From the NCBI GenBank assembly GCA_027532555.1, contig JAPZTJ010000025.1, forward strand, positions 1 through 51,627: 51,627 bases of DNA, given 5' to 3'. The DNA is from Aquidulcibacter sp. (lineage in GTDB: Bacteria; Pseudomonadota; Alphaproteobacteria; Caulobacterales; Aquidulcibacteraceae). Position 1 is the first letter of the stretch. Every line of letters starts with the position of its first letter. Shown one piece after another: positions 51,335-51,627 of this stretch. A model generated the notes under the pieces. The model was not told the DNA's origin, ran no database searches, and saw nothing but the letters and a program-made list of their open reading frames with translations. The translations under genes and the position numbers were made by a program.

Positions 51335-51627
51335 TTTCGGGCAATTGTCACCGATTCATAGAAGCGTGGGCGTGAACCATACAACGAATTATCGAGGTGC
51401 CTTAACTTGCTCGGTATAGTCTAAGGTATCAACGCTTGAAGTGCCGTAGCTGCAACGAGTCAGCCAGAGGTCGTTACTAAGGCGGTGATCACGTCCCATT
51501 TGGTGGAGTAACACGCGGTGACAGCTAATCCCCCTGCGCAGCGCTCGTCACATAGCTGGCGGAGCGGGGGGAATGGCGGTTGGTCATTGATCATTCTGGT
51601 TTAGGATTGGGTTGCGAGACCTAACTT

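Noticed and set aside
51335..51627. Possible gene on the minus strand near the right edge
   Set aside because: No frame with a start and recognisable family; cannot be supported from this window.

Overview
The window looks like chromosomal DNA of a free-living alphaproteobacterium of moderate GC, most likely Caulobacterales or Hyphomonadaceae-like. Four large TonB-dependent receptors (two of the Xanthomonas/Caulobacter type), a flavin-dependent halogenase-like gene beside a sugar receptor, a Caulobacter-like flagellin N-terminus at the left edge and a full C-P lyase locus support this. The taxonomic placement is an inference from gene content and has not been tested.

Layout. 1-4.7 kb: the first 26 codons of a flagellin (minus strand, cut by the window edge), a PhnA-domain protein, a small HTH regulator, and a membrane-redox module (PepSY lipoprotein, OmpR-type response regulator and histidine kinase on the minus strand; acidic periplasmic protein and cytochrome b561 on the plus strand). 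5-15.4 kb: a sucrose-utilisation locus with a LacI-type regulator, MFS sugar transporter, TPR/2OG-Fe(II) oxygenase-like protein, GH68 levansucrase-family enzyme, tryptophan-halogenase-like flavoenzyme, TonB-dependent receptor and ROK fructokinase. Matching palindromes (TGCAATnnATTGCA type) precede the transporter, the receptor (twice) and, in weaker form, the fructokinase, so these genes probably form one LacI regulon. 15.4-18.3 kb: glycerate 2-kinase, a fossil of a fasciclin gene, then a haloalkane dehalogenase coupled to a DUF1330 gene. 18.3-36.3 kb: a phosphonate locus. phnGHIJKLM plus a 2H-phosphoesterase-like DUF1045 gene run leftward; phnF, a second phnM, an endonuclease/exonuclease/phosphatase-fold gene and an ABC exporter run rightward; a third arm transcribed leftward carries phnD, a second binding protein, two phnE, phnC, a hexapeptide transferase, phnN and a transglutaminase-like gene. 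36.4-48 kb: three more TonB receptors. The first two are tandem duplicates that also copied their control region and the start of the neighbouring P-loop kinase gene, leaving decayed remnants of that gene and of a DUF1330 gene between them. 48-51.6 kb: GNAT acetyltransferase, L-serine dehydratase, tRNA-Val(GAC), a gene-poor stretch with short repeats, and an antitoxin-like HTH gene.

How the genes work together. In the sucrose block the receptor would bring sucrose or a related oligosaccharide into the periplasm, GH68 would split or transfructosylate it, the MFS protein would import sugar and the ROK kinase would phosphorylate fructose. In the phosphonate block PhnC, the PhnE pair and the binding proteins import phosphonates, PhnI/G/H/L load them onto ATP, PhnM trims the triphosphate, PhnJ (with PhnK) cleaves the C-P bond, and PhnN leads the ribose phosphate back to PRPP. 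No metallo-beta-lactamase-type PhnP is visible, so the cyclic ribose phosphate must be opened by another enzyme; DUF1045 and the EEP-fold protein are the local candidates.

Points most worth following: the halogenase and 2OG-oxygenase genes inside a sucrose regulon, the phnM2-EEP pair and the transglutaminase in the phosphonate locus, and the receptor duplication with its conserved three-half-site operator. No CRISPR array, insertion sequence, integrase or replication origin was seen.
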